Shown one piece after another: positions 21,716-33,341 of a stretch of DNA of 35,625 bases. A program made the position numbers and the translations under genes. Source of the stretch: Diphasiastrum complanatum (taxonomy: Eukaryota > Streptophyta > Lycopodiopsida > Lycopodiales > Lycopodiaceae); NCBI GenBank assembly GCA_029204225.1, contig MU835854.1, positions 1 to 35,625 on the forward strand, written 5' to 3'. The notes beneath the pieces were generated by a model, which saw only the letters and a list, made by a program, of their open reading frames with translations, was not told where the DNA came from and made no database searches. Each line of letters opens with the position of its first letter. Position 1 is the stretch's first letter.

Positions 21716-23197
21716 CAAATTCAAATCAAGCAGACAATGAGATTGGATCTAGATTTTTCAATCAAAAACTATCTCAGATCAGATCTGCTAGATCTATTTC
21801 ACTTTCAAGAATCTGATTCTATCATAAAAAATGTTTCAAAATTCAATCAATTGATACTTCCAAACATGAAAAAATTTCTCAGAATCCAAATCTAAAATAT
21901 ATCAGATTTGACCCAAAGTCACGCTGAACCTGACGAAGTTACCAAGGCACCAACCATGGCCTTAAGGGGGATTGCTGGAAATTAAGCCCACAGTTGCCTC
22001 CTTGGTGAATCATAACTTAGACAGCCAATTACTTGAAGAACGTCTACAAAACGGACTTCCAGCTGATCGCCAGCAAAGGGTAACCAATCGCGTTAACTCT
22101 TAAGTGTATCCTCATTAGGAAATCCAAGCTCCCTCTTTAAGCTTGTGATCACATCATTGTACATTCACTTGACATAATGCAATTTTGAGCATTGGACATC
22201 CTTGAAGAGTAAAGTAGCAATCTAGTGGTTGTTTTCTACTTGATGTATGAATGTGAATGAAGAATTCGGTTGTGATTTACATTAGCATGCATATTTAGAG
22301 TGATTAATATCAGTTGATGAATGGAGCTCTTTGCCTTCTTGAAGATTGTTGGTGATTGTCTTGGAAAGCCAAGTTCCAAGAGAGTGATTCCAATCTTGTG
22401 CAACCTCCAAAGCTTGAGCCATCTTTGTGGTTGCATTAAGATCCATAAAACCTCTTTTTCAACAATAGTCCTTGTTTGAAACTTAAGCCTAAATAGCAAA
22501 TTCATTGTGATATTACTTCATGTCATTTTTCTTAATCACAAGCTTTTTTAAGTGTTTTATTGTTGTAAGCTCTGCATTTTTCACTCATGATGTTGTCCCT
22601 TCTGTAGCATGGATTCTATGCATCACAACTTGATTGTGTGTTCCCCATTTTCAATTTTTGTTGTCTAGCTGAGTAAATTGTACACCAAGTTCGAAGACAT
22701 ACATGGTTATGAGAGGCAAGTACCTTATAGTATGATGGAGATGTTAAATCATTGAGTACTATGATTGGAAAATGTGCTTCAAGTTTATCACATAAACTTG
22801 AGCCGATGCATACGAGTTCTTATTTGCAATTTTACTAATTTATACAATTTTTCCTAGTGGTTATCAACATAACATGTCATAGCTTATTGACATCCAAGTG
22901 AAGTATAACAGCAAATATGAATGGGTTTTCCCTATAATCTAAAGACAAAAAGCACAATGTACATGTAGATAACAATGCATATTTAAGGTTGCCATAATCC
23001 CTTGTTTACAATCATTGCTCAATTTTGCTAGACACAATGTACACCTAGGGCCAAAGGGATATCTTTATTTCTCAATGGTAAGTTGTTAGCCTGAATTTGC
23101 TCAAGGCTCTAGCTTGATGAAGGCCTAAGACCAAATGTGTCATTGAGCAAGTCAACTTTTGCATCTCTCTCTCTCTCTCTCATCTCTCCTCTCTCTC

Positions 23198-23233
<36 letters not shown>

Positions 23234-23380
23234 AATTGCGAGTGTGTCGGTGACTCCCCAAATAGGCAAGGGGATTTGCAAAAGTGTGTCGGTGAGACTT
23301 GAGTGTGTATACAGGAGAGCTTGATGGGGACTACCTTATGTTAATGAGAAACTTAGAAAGGTTTGCAAAGCTCTCTTCTC

Positions 23381-23413
<33 letters not shown>

Positions 23414-24667
23414 TCCCGATTTGAGACAAGGACGTCAGCACGAAGCTTCGCACAGCGCCTTACTCACGGTTGTCCATCTTAGTACTTACTAGCGATGAAC
23501 TTGCTTCACATTTTGCAATCTCTCTTATGAATTGTAGCTCAAAAGAGAAATTGGAGGTTTTGCAGAATCTACAAACAGCCAATTTCACTTTCAGATCGTA
23601 TCTTAAATGCACCTCTTAATCGAATTGCATTAAGACAAGCTACAAGAATTCAATTAATGATCCAGCTCGCAAGATTAGAAATGCTGACTTCTAGTTATAT
23701 TTACCTGCAAAAGATCGTGGCAAATCTCCTATTATGAGCCACGAAGATCGCAGTGCAATACCAAGAATATCAAATACCGTCGATAGTATGATATGATGTT
23801 TTATCAGCCAAGCTCGCTGCTCAATTTCCAAGTGTCATGAGGATATATTTACGGTCTACAGTCACAATACACAAGTAGTAGCATTCAAGAGACTAATTGC
23901 AAATCCGAAAACTTTAAATTGAAGCTGCATAATTGTCCCTTATTTAAACACAGACCGAACTAGACACATGAAGGGAAATAAACGGAAGACTCAAGATATT
24001 TACAAAATACAAAATGAAAGATCAACCGGAGCAGCGACGCCAAAGCTTGCAAATTGATTGCACAATTACGATTCCATACTAAAATAAAAGCGGAGCAACT
24101 AGTAATAAGAATCCTGTCAACATCTCATTTCCTTTTATATGATAGTCTAACACACGTTAAATGGAAAAGGATTTAAAGGCTTTGCTACCAACAGGCCGTG
24201 GTCACAGTGGCCTCAAGGCTCTCAAGCCAGTGGTGTGGGTCGTTATCATCCTCCCCCCAGATTTGTACAGGCAGAAAGGCGGCGATCACCTACTGCTTTC
24301 AATTAGTGTGTTCAAGTGCAATGGCGACTGCATGCATGCAAGAGAGCGTTCATCATCAACCGTGCAACTGAACCTCGTGCAAGGTAATGCTAATGATAGA
24401 GCCTCCAGACGTGGTCCCTGCCCTTCATAACTATACAATTAGGGGCCTGTAGTTGCTGGTAAACCATCCCTCTTTTTCAATTGTGACTTCTCAATGGTCC
24501 AATGCTCTCATTCTGAGATCTAGCTGGAGATAAACTAATTTAGGTGCTACTAAATATTTACGTGTGATGATTGCCCATCACGTAACGGTATGTGAACATT
24601 ATGATTTTAATAATCGACATTTTATGGGTGTTGCTTATAATGTAATAAATGCTGGTTTTGTATGGTG
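21716..24667. other. AT-rich stretch with two CT microsatellites, no gene
   Basis: Lies 5' of the minus-strand gag, where its 5' leader and LTR would be expected; no primer-binding site (tRNA-Met type) or LTR matching 17236-18193 was found. Short frames on either strand (for example minus 22236-22505, plus 24161-24430) have no recognisable domain. Contains the (CT)n tracts at 23164-23233 and 23371-23414. Confidence 0.45.
23164..23414. repeat. Paired CT microsatellites
   Basis: Two imperfect (CT)n tracts, 23164-23233 and 23371-23414, separated by about 137 bp. The spacer itself has the word GTGTGTCGGTGA twice (near 23240 and 23284), and CT-rich sequence of a similar pattern (ctcctctct interruptions) occurs in both tracts, suggesting a local duplication including a tract. 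Confidence 0.8.
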
Positions 24668-24798
24668 GAAGGCCTCGTCTGAGGACCTTCCGTGCAGGGA
24701 GGGCTCTTGCCCGAGGGCGAGAGCCCGGGGGCATGGGCAGAGCCCTGACCTGCATGGAAGGCCCGAGGCCCACGGGCCTTCTAGGACGTAATGCTAGG
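24668..24798. mobile_element. GC-rich hairpin (foldback) element, copy 2
   Basis: A nested palindrome: outer arms CCTTCCGTGCAGG (24686-24698) and CCTGCATGGAAGG (24749-24761) pair 12 of 13; inside, GGGCTCTTGCCC (24701-24712) pairs with GGGCGAGAGCCC (24715-24726) with one mismatch. The right end GGGCCTTCTAGGACGTAATGCT (24775-24796) nearly matches the end of the intronic element at 3232-3342. Sharp GC contrast with flanks. It encodes nothing evident. Structure suggests a non-autonomous foldback or structured-RNA element. Confidence 0.55.
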
Positions 24799-24914
24799 CG
24801 AGAAGGTATAGAGAGAATACACATTTCAGAGAGAGAGAACGCACATTTTAAAGAGAGAATGGCAGATTATACAAGAGAGAGAAAGGTCAATACAAGTCAA
24901 AACCATAATTAACA
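24799..24914. other. GA-rich spacer before the copia element
   Basis: Contains several GAGAGAGA runs (24809-24885). It lies directly between the hairpin element and the start of copia homology, where the gag and 5' LTR of the copia element would be. Nothing else recognised. Confidence 0.4.
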
Positions 24915-27700
24915 ATACAAGAGCTAGAGTCAACGGAAATCGACTCTACAAATTGAATGCGAGATCTTTTGCTCAAGCTATGTAAGCATGGTTGATAGTC
25001 GAAGTGATCTTTGGCATCAACGATTCGGTCATATTAGTGCTCAAAGTTTACAGATTCTCAAAAGAGGTAATCTAGTTATAGGATTGTCTGATATTCTTTG
25101 AAGAAAAATTTGTGAAGGTTGCATTTTGGAAAAACAACACAGAGAGAGTTTTCCCAAAAGTGGAGCAAGGAGAGCCAGTGGCATCCTAGACCTTGTCCAC
25201 AGTTATCTATGTGGACCTATGCAGACTAGATCTCTTAGTGGCTACTATTACTTTATCACCTTTATTGATGATTATAGCAGATGCATTTGGATTTATTTCA
25301 TAAGCAAAGAAATCAGATGCTTTTGCTAAGTTCAGGGAATTCAAGGCATTAGTTGAAAAGCAAACATGATGTTGCATCAAAACTTTGAGATCTGATGGAG
25401 GTGGTGAGTATTTTTCTATAGAATTTATTGAATTCTGCAAAGATCAAGGGATCAAGAGGCAGACTACAACACCTTATTCACCGCAGCAAAATGGAGTTGC
25501 AGAACGAAAGAACAGATCTATTGCTGAGATGGCCAGGGCGATGCTCAAAAGAAAGGGTTTGCCAAACACCGTTTGGGCAAAAGCTTGTAGCACAGCTACG
25601 CATATCCTGAATCGATGTCCTACAAAATCCGTGGAAGGTAAGACACCTCATGAAACTGTTACTGGAAAGAAACCTAATATTTCTCATTTGAGAGTATCTG
25701 GTTGTGATGCTTATGCTCATATTCTTGATGAGAAACGAAGGAAACTGGATGCAAAAGCTATGAAGTGTATTTTCCTTGGATATGATGAGAAGGCCAAGGC
25801 ATACAGGATGTATGACACAAATGCACAGAAGCTTGTAATTTCTAGGGATGCTACATTTGACGAGATGGGCCGAGGTGAAACAATTTGAAGGAATAACTGA
25901 ACCTTTTGACGAGGGAGCGAAAGTACAGGTCAAGAAGGAAGTGGATTTTGATATAGAAAATCCATTGGACAAAGGCAAGCCTAGATGCTGAAATTCCCAA
26001 GAGAGTACCTAAATGGTACTGATCAATCACAGATGCTGCAAAGAAGGGAGATACTCCCGAATCTAGTGAGCAGGGACAGCCTAGAAGATCAAGTAGAAAT
26101 CAAAAACTTCTTGCAAGATTAGAGATGAATCTAGCCCTAATGGGTTCTGTGCTCAAGTCTCAAGAACCAAAAACTTTTGATAAAGCAAAGGAGCACGAGG
26201 AGTGGCGTGAAGCTATGGAAACAGAAATGGAAGCTATATCAAAAAATAGGACTTGGAACTTGGTTGAGCTACCTGATGGTAAGACGCCTATCACTTGCAA
26301 ATGATATACAAGATCAAATATGGAGCTGATGAGCAACTCAACAAATACAAAGCATGGTTGGTTGCGAGAGGATTTGAGCAGCAGAAAGGTATTGATTTTG
26401 AAAAAACCTTCGCACCCGTAGCTAAGATGGTAACTATACGTTCTGTCATTGCTATTTCTGCTTTCTATGATTGGAAGATCTAGCAAATGGAATGTTAAAT
26501 CTACTTTTCTTAATGGAGTGCTGGATGAAGAGGTGTACTTAGTACAACCTCAAGGATTTATTGAACCAGGGAGAGAGCACCTTGTTTGTAAGCTCAACAA
26601 AGCTATTTATGGATTGAAGCAAGTACCACGGGCGTGGTACTCTTGCATTGATGAACACTTTAAGCGAAGGGGAATGGTAAATAGTGATGCTGATCCTATC
26701 TTTACATTTTAAGACAAGATTTAGATATAGTGTTCATTATGCTATACGTGGATGATTTGATTATTACAGGAAGTAATGAGAGCTTAATCGATGAAATCAA
26801 ATCAGATCTTTCCAATGCTTTGACATGAGCGATCTAGGATTGATGCACTATTGTCTTGGCATTGAAGTATGGCAAAAGGAAAATGAAGTTCTTCTTACAC
26901 AAAGCAAATATGCACGAGATTTGCTTTATAAGTTCAATATGCAGGATTGTAAGCCTTTGAGAACCTATGTATGTCAACACGAAGCTTACTGCATATAATG
27001 AATCTGAGAAAGTGGATGCTTATTTGTATAGACAGCTGGTGGGTACTTTGATTTATTTGACACACACAAGACCGGATATTTCTTATGATGTTGGTGTTGT
27101 TAGTCAATTTATGCAAGATCCTAGTCAAACACACTGGTCTGCTAAACGTATTCTCATATACATTCGAGGGACATTGAATTTTGGTTTGAAGTATGATCAG
27201 TCTGAAGTGCCAATATTGATAGGATATATAGATGCTGATTGGGCAAGTAATATTGATGACAGAAGGTCTACATGTGGTCGTACATTCAGTTATGGTACAG
27301 CTGCAGTTTCATGAGCAACAAAAAGCACCTACAGTAGCTTTATCCTCGACAGAAGCTAAATATCGAGCACTCAACAATGCTGCACAAGAAGCGGTATGGT
27401 ACGGAAGATTGCTTGTAAATTTAGGTCAACCACATGTGGATTCAACTACTATATCTTGCGACAATCAAAGCTGCATTCACCTTGCCAAAAAATCCAGTTT
27501 TACGTGCTCGAACCAAGCACATCGAAATACATTATTATTTTGTTCGAGAGAAAATTCTTGATGGAGCCATTGATCTTGTTTTCTGTAAATCTGAAGATCA
27601 AGTGGCAGAAATTTTTACTAAGTCATTAGGTAGATGTAAATTTGAAAAGTTTTGTACTCTACTAGGAATAGAAGAACGTAATTTTATCATTGAGGGAGAG
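24915..27700 (+). pseudogene. 5'-truncated Ty1/copia element: integrase, RT, RNase H
   Basis: Begins inside the pre-integrase domain (NRLYKLNARSFAQAM; LWHQRFGHISAQSL; CEGCILEKQHR zinc finger), then integrase core with the catalytic triad visible as FIDDYSR, SDGGGEYF and GVAERKNRS, and the downstream VSGCDAYAHI...KCIFLGYDE motifs. RT follows: ARGFEQQKGIDFEKTFAPV, then a stop within FYDWKI, and NVKSTFLNGVLDEEVYL, where the first catalytic Asp of the usual QMDVK is Asn. After a further frame break, MLYVDDLIITGSNES (YVDD box at about 26740), then RNase H with YLTHTRPDISYDVGVVSQF and GYIDADWASN, ALSSTEAKYRAL, and the C-terminal EDQVAEIFTKSLG. Stops and frameshifts at about 25330, 25890, 26480, 26712, 26830 and 27315 make it inactive. 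Gag, protease and 5' LTR are missing. Confidence 0.92.
27691..27700 (+). other. Polypurine tract of the copia element
   Basis: TGAGGGAGAG lies immediately before TGTTAG. The purine-run-then-TGTT arrangement is the standard 3' junction of plant copia elements. Confidence 0.7.
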
Positions 27701-27984
27701 TGTTAGAAATCAATGATAAACTTCATTGTTACACTTCTTAGTTACTATTTACGAGGTAGTTTATTACTAGTTGTAACTAGCCGTTGGCTAGTCTAGTAGT
27801 CTACTCCTAGGTTCTTCCTCTCTATCAGGGTTCAGGGTTTATATGTACATTTTACATTCAGTATATGGTAGTGTGATAGATTGATAGTGAGTGTTCTTCT
27901 TCCGGTTTCTTTGTGATTGCTTAATGTGAACGCTGATGTTTGCATATTTGATTGTTGATAGGAGATATGTCATACCCTACTACA
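27701..27984 (+). repeat. 3' LTR of the copia element
   Basis: Starts TGTTAGAAATC right after the polypurine tract; a TATA-like GTTTATATGTACATT is at about 27836. The end is placed at CTACTACA (27984), the first plausible CA terminus with some inversion of TGTTAG, giving about 284 bp. Because the 5' LTR and target duplication are absent the end is an estimate. Confidence 0.6.
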
Positions 27985-28319
27985 TGCATATTTTTCTTGA
28001 ATTACTATTTTGTGATGTAAAATCCCAATCAACCTACTCAACTGATGAAGATAACCACCGAATATGAAGAAATATGTAATGGTCCCGCCAATGACAAGTT
28101 ATTCAAAGATATATTGAAGATAAAGAGGCCTAAATAAATGTCACTGAAGGAAGTACTATAACCCGAAGGGCAGTTACAAAACGTCATGAATCTTAATAAG
28201 AAGGCTAGCCCTAAGAGCAGAACATTCTAGAAAGCTCATTTTATTATGCCTCAAGCAAACGTTGCAACCTTCCACATGCTTGCTTCTCATTCGAGCAAAG
28301 CCATGTGACAAGGATTCCA

Positions 28320-28695
28320 CCTAGGAAATACCATACTCACACGAGGAGACTGGCAAACTTTGGACCTAATAAGTTGACAAGTTTTTGTTGTGGAAAGGAA
28401 AGCTTGTTATAGGCTTTCTCTGGACCAGCAATGATGAGGAGACATAATGAGTACACTCTGACTTGTTTTACATGTAAAGCAACTGATCAATGAAGGAACT
28501 GTGAAAGGTGAGTCCTTGCACGAGAGACTTGGTACTTCGAACAGACGCTGAGGGACAGTCGTATTGAAATCGGACTAGTGCAAAGTCTGGGTGCATGTGT
28601 CTGATTCAAAGAGAACTACTTGAAGCCAAGCTAGATGTACACTTCTTGTTTGACTATGAGACAACTAACCAGTGATAAAATTGTGGTTTTTCCTA
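28320..28695 (+). repeat. Inverted diverged copy of the unknown cargo module
   Basis: From GAGACTGGCAAACTTTGGAC (28346) to about 28695 this is roughly 85-90 percent identical by eye to the reverse complement of 19261-18914, with small indels. The shared words include CTAATAAGTTGACAAG, GGAAAGCTTGTTATAGGCTT, CATGAGAGACTTGGTA-like and TGGGTGCATGTGTCTGATTC. Weaker similarity extends left to 28320 (CCATACTCACACGAG). It contains the same one-and-a-bit modules and is broken in all frames. The flanks on both sides do not match, so the shared piece is a discrete segment. Confidence 0.72.
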
Positions 28696-29619
28696 TTGGA
28701 CAAAATTAGTTAATTAAATTAAATAAGAAACGACATATAGGTTACTAAAGAGCTGCATACTTTTTGCGCTCATTCCCTATATGTAGTTTTTTCAAGAGAT
28801 CACACAGAGAGTTTGAGTCTTCAAGTTTTCCCTTCTCTCTCATTAAGCCTTCTGCTTGCTGAGTACTTCTGTTTTTGACAGTTGGTAAGCCTCACCTTGT
28901 CGGATGTGCTTGGTGTAACTCTGGTCAGACACTTCCTTAGCCTTGATACTGTCATATGCGAGCAACTATAACTTCCTTGCTAAGATTTTAAAATTCATTG
29001 GTTATTTGATTGCCTGTGTGATTGAATAATCAATTGATTGGAACTTAATTGTGATGTTGACATTCAGAATCACTGTTACGTTACATTGACATATATCTGG
29101 ACTTATACATCCTAAAGCTTGCTCTGTGCTGTTGTAAATCAATACTCTGAAATTTGCATATGAATACACGTGCAATTTAAACTAGTAGTCAATCATTCTT
29201 TTGAATGAGTGCTTTCTATTGTTGAGAACAAATTGTCAGACTAGATCTGGATTGTGTTGAGACATTTGTATGTTTCTCTACCTTGGTTTATCAGTTACAG
29301 CAGACCTCGCTTGTCTGACAAACTTTATTAGGTGCACAGATTGATAGATCGATCTGGCTGATAAGTTGGATACACTAATCAGAAATGCAACATGTTCGAT
29401 ATGAGATTAGTTGGCATCAATCTCTTTCACTTTTGTATGATTGAAACCACATCCTAAACTTCTAAATGTTCGTTGACTACCAGCTTTTAATCCAAAAAAT
29501 AGTAAATGAGTTAAAAAATCTAAAATCACAATATAAAACAGTCTCTTTGGGGACCGACAATCTTTTATACTGCATAACCTTACAATTAAGATAAGTATAA
29601 CACGACACCCACATCTTAT
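28696..29619. other. Gene-free stretch after the repeat copy
   Basis: AT-rich; no recognisable domain on either strand and no match found to the sequence next to the other copy of the module. A short minus frame near 29407-29631 has no recognisable content. Confidence 0.4.
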
Positions 29620-30100
29620 TGTCATGCCCACGACTCCATCTCGGATTGATTATCCAGTTAGAGGTCAGTAGGCCTACCTCGACCCATAAGTTAATTTATG
29701 ATTATGTGGGATTTGGGGCCCTCATGTGCGTATGGTCATAGTTAATGGTTGGAGGCTGATGGTGGATTATTATGGGTCTATCAGTGGGTCATGGGGGAAA
29801 TGGATGATGTGGCCCAGATAGGCTACATAGGTGTCCAGTGAGATGTCAAAGTGCACTACTAGTGATGCATGGGCCTTGGAGGGTATAAGTATTCTCATTG
29901 GGCTCTCACGATTGGATGTTTAATTGTGTGATTTGTAGCTACATGCTGCTGGTGTGATTCCTTCTTCCCTTGTGGTTGATTGATCCATAACTTGGAGACT
30001 AGATCCGTAAGATCTAGGTTTGGTTGGGTCGCGTTTGTCCACCATCCAATTCCCTTGTGTTGCTTGTTTGCAAATTACTAAGTGTTGGAATCCTTGGTGA
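29620..30100 (+). repeat. LTR-like segment of uncertain boundary
   Basis: Starts TGTCATGCCCACG, contains a TATA-like GGGTATAAGTATTC near 29882, and downstream CTAGATCCGTAAGATCTAGG (about 29999-30020), which resembles CTAGATCCAGGTTTTTGATCTAGG of the LTR candidate at 31555-31961. Moderate similarity of layout suggests the same family. No CA end or primer-binding site could be fixed. Confidence 0.3.
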
Positions 30101-30564
30101 GGACTTCATACTTATGGTGCTCCATGTGGCATGAAACTATGTAGCTATATTTTACCCTTTTTCACAACTATGACTTCCAAGGTACACACGAACGATGTTC
30201 AATGGGTAATTGTTCACCACATTCCATCAATATCTAAACAATATTAAGATTTATCTTACTTGAGCATTTAAACAATATGCTTTGGTCAAAATATTTTTGA
30301 TTAACAACATAGAAAATAAACTTCTTACATTGATGGTATCAATTTGAAGATTTTTCAAGTCAAAACAATGATAGAGGAGCCATGCTTGTTTCTTCCTACT
30401 TGTGAGTAACTTGGGAGTCATCGCTTTTCAATGCTAATGCTTATTCAATTTGGAAGCTCATAGGTGTTGCAAAAATATGCCACAACTTCTTGGCATGCAA
30501 AATATGTATGATTATCATACAACAATTTTTTTTGATGAGAATCGAGCTCTAGATTTTAAATTGA

Positions 30565-30614
30565 ATTCTCATTTACACTATGTGGTTTGATTCTCATTTA
30601 CACTACATGGTTTA
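30565..30614. repeat. 25-bp tandem duplication at the gag breakpoint
   Basis: ATTCTCATTTACACTA plus YRTGGTTTR is repeated head to tail (30565-30589 and 30590-30614), three mismatches. The second unit runs straight into the first readable gag codons of the copy that follows, so the duplication sits at the truncation point. Confidence 0.75.
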
Positions 30615-31420
30615 TCGAACTGATTATGTTTCCTTACAACATGCTATGGATGATACAATACGAGAGGAGGATGAAGATTCTGACAACAAACCAAATAATG
30701 GAATGTTGCCATATATAGTGCATCCATGAATATCAATGCAACAGTAGAGTTGATGATTAATGAATTTGAAAAACTTGGTCAAAAGCAACCGATGCAGCTA
30801 GAATAGATGCAGTCTCAGTTCGATGAGAAGGATGAAAGCATTGGAAGAGCAGCAAGAAAAGACATATGACAAATACTCTTTGTCATCTGTGCAACTCTAC
30901 GGGACACGTACTAGCTTTTTGCTCTTTTAATCCTCGAATTATCTAGCAAAGATACGCTAAGCTTCAATAATGGGGAACCTACTACCTATAAGGGACCTGA
31001 TCCTAAGAACCAGGCTCAAAACTTTGGCCTTGGATTTCCTGAACGACTAGCTTTGCCAGCTCCTCAATCACAACATGCTCCTCCCTGTGAACCTAATGGA
31101 ACTAGACTCCTCAATTGGTAACGAGCAATGGAATTACAATTCGGATCAGAAATTGGTCCTTCAGAGCAGTATGCTATATATGTTGTCGCACAACAACAAC
31201 AAGATAGACTATGGACTAGAGCACCCTTGGATGCGTTGCATGTGTCAGGAATCACAAAGTTGCGAAATGTTGAAACAAAGAAAAATTTGTCCCATTCTAT
31301 CGAGAGTGCGTTTACATTGTTACAAGGATTTTCCAGCAAGAGCAAAACCACCGCCAGTAACTGCTCCATTAAGATTACAATCAAGCAGAACTATTAGTTC
31401 AGCCTACTAAACCAAGTGTA
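30610..31420 (+). pseudogene. Second, degraded copy of the gypsy gag
   Basis: Reads YRTDYVSLQHAMDDTIREED...PNNGMLPYIV, matching NAMDDAIREEDEDLDDEPNISMLSY of the minus-strand gag; then LMINEFEKLGQKQPMQ-like, TLCHLCATLRDTY for the first knuckle, a shared Pro/Gln-rich linker (GPDPKNQAQNFGLGFPERLA), EQYAIYVVAQQQQ, and CYKDFPARAKPPP for the last knuckle where several Cys are lost. It lacks the capsid part upstream of these motifs. Many stops and shifts. No pol follows. Comparison of the two copies shows they are one family with substantial age. Confidence 0.78.
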
Positions 31421-31554
31421 CCATTTAGGTTGTTACCAGAGCTCTAGAAGCATAAAAAGGTTCCAGTTGATCTAGCGCCTTGTATGGCCATATTCGGTTA
31501 AGGTACTGGAATAGTCCTAATATGGTAGACCGGCCCTGTAGTGTTCGAGATTAT

Positions 31555-31961
31555 TGGTCACGCCATGATTTATTTCCATGTCAAAGCCAGTTTGTGACTA
31601 ATTAACCTTGAGAGGACCCACACACTCCTAATTGAGACATATGGAGTATTGCATGTCTGTGTGGACGGATATAGGCAGGAGGAATGCATGAAGAGGTGTG
31701 ATCTATTTATAGTTGACCTGCATAGGGGTTGCATGGTTTCATGCACAGGACTCTATTCTCTATATAATGAGGTAGGGATTCTCCCGTCGACATATTGGGT
31801 TTAGGTTACCAGTTTCTCTCTTCTCCTCTTGCTTCACATGGCATGGCTTGGGGGCTAGATCCAGGTTTTTGATCTAGGATTGGTAAAGTGGGTTTGGCTC
31901 CATAGTCTATCTTATTGTGTTCTCTATCCTCATCTTAGAGGTTTTTTCTAGTGGTCATTAC
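31555..31961 (+). repeat. Candidate LTR (TG...CA) preceding a primer-binding-site-like sequence
   Basis: Begins TGGTCACGCC, contains a TATA-like TATATAATGAGG at 31761, and ends GTCATTACA at 31961. Two bases later comes TGATATCAAAGC (31964-31975), which differs at two of 12 positions from the plant initiator tRNA-Met site TGGTATCAGAGC. That is what a 5' LTR plus PBS should look like, with an element extending to the right; however no gag was recognised to the right. Confidence 0.4.
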
Positions 31962-31975
31962 ATTGATATCAAAGC

Positions 31976-33210
31976 CCGCCGGCTAAGATGCGGTCTTGGA
32001 TGGGAATGGAGGCATACTCTACATTGAATTTGAAAGTGAAGCACTTGGATTTGCATCTTGGTTTGAAGTGCTGATTTCACAAGGAAAGTTTGGAGTTGGA
32101 CTCACAAATCTGATATGAAAGCATTCTTATCAATTTTGGTGGTAGATGTGCTCTTCTACTTGTGAAATTTTGATATAAATGCTATGAGTTAGTAATGGAA
32201 TTCCTTGTTTAAAAAAATTTTCGTGCCTTGTGAGAGATTTCATTTGATGTAGAAAATCTACATATGTAAATCTGCTTGTGTGTGGTTTTGAACAGTTCCA
32301 TAAATCCAGATTGATGTGGTCATTTAGATTCATGATTAGTTCTGGAGAATTTATGGAAAGAACTGATTGTGAAATCGTCTGTCCAGAATAAATTGATTGG
32401 AACTTGATAATCTTGAATCTGAATTTCAGTATGCATGGTGAGGATTCATTTTAAATCCTCCTAAAATGAATGCAAGCTGGATACTTTTGATTGGATATTG
32501 TAGTTCTTACTTTCACTAGTATAAGCAGAAAAAAGACAAGCACAATTGAGGATTCTTACTGCCTGCCATAAAAAGTTAACTATTCCCTGTGAAAGCAATT
32601 ATTGATACGGACAGTCCTGCTTTTTGTAGAAGTAGAGAGAAGATCATAAGTTCTTTGGAATAGTTTGAGGAGGTTCGAAACCTTGATTGAGGAAGGTAAC
32701 CATGTTGGTAATCAACTTGAAACAATTTACAGTCCTTTCCAATTCATTTCTCTGGTTTTAGAAAGGTGACAGTTGGAAAGGCAGGTTAATTGTAATGGAA
32801 ACCTCAGCTGTGGATTCAAGGATTGATATACGGCTGTCAGCAACCCATTCTTTATGGTTCATGTCTTGCAAATGATCATTTTCTAACTCCTAACCTGCAT
32901 GCAATTCTTCTAGAGAGAGCTGTAAGGAATCGATTGTTGGATCACACTACTTGGGGTTGAACGAGGACCAGTGGGTGGAACTATAGGTTGTGGATTGATG
33001 AAGCAAATTAGCGTTTTGACAACGAAATTTTGTGGCTTGTGTGAGGGCAAGCTTCATGCTTGCTGATGGTATGGGTGGATCTTGGATGTGAACCGTCTCT
33101 TTAAGTGAGCTAAGGAGCATGACCTACCTTGAATTCCCTCTCGCAACCTTGTTCTCTTTCGATCCAGCTTCAAAGGTCTCTCTCTCATCTTGATGGTTGC
33201 AGCTGGGAGC

Positions 33211-33212
<2 letters not shown>
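31976..33212. other. Gene-free stretch after the LTR candidate
   Basis: If the LTR and PBS candidate is real this would be its leader and body, but I recognise no gag or pol motif in any frame. Short frames are without domains. Confidence 0.4.
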
Positions 33213-33275
<63 letters not shown>

Positions 33276-33276
33276 A

Positions 33277-33339
<63 letters not shown>
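33213..33339. repeat. Long CT microsatellite
   Basis: About 127 bp of (CT)n with a few CAT, CGC and ACT interruptions. It produces long artefactual Arg/Glu and Leu/Ser frames on the two strands, which are not genes. Confidence 0.95.

Positions 33340-33341
<2 letters not shown>

Noticed and set aside
23164-23414. A CRISPR-like repeat-spacer array
   Set aside because: Only two low-complexity CT tracts with one spacer in a plant nuclear context; this is a microsatellite pair.
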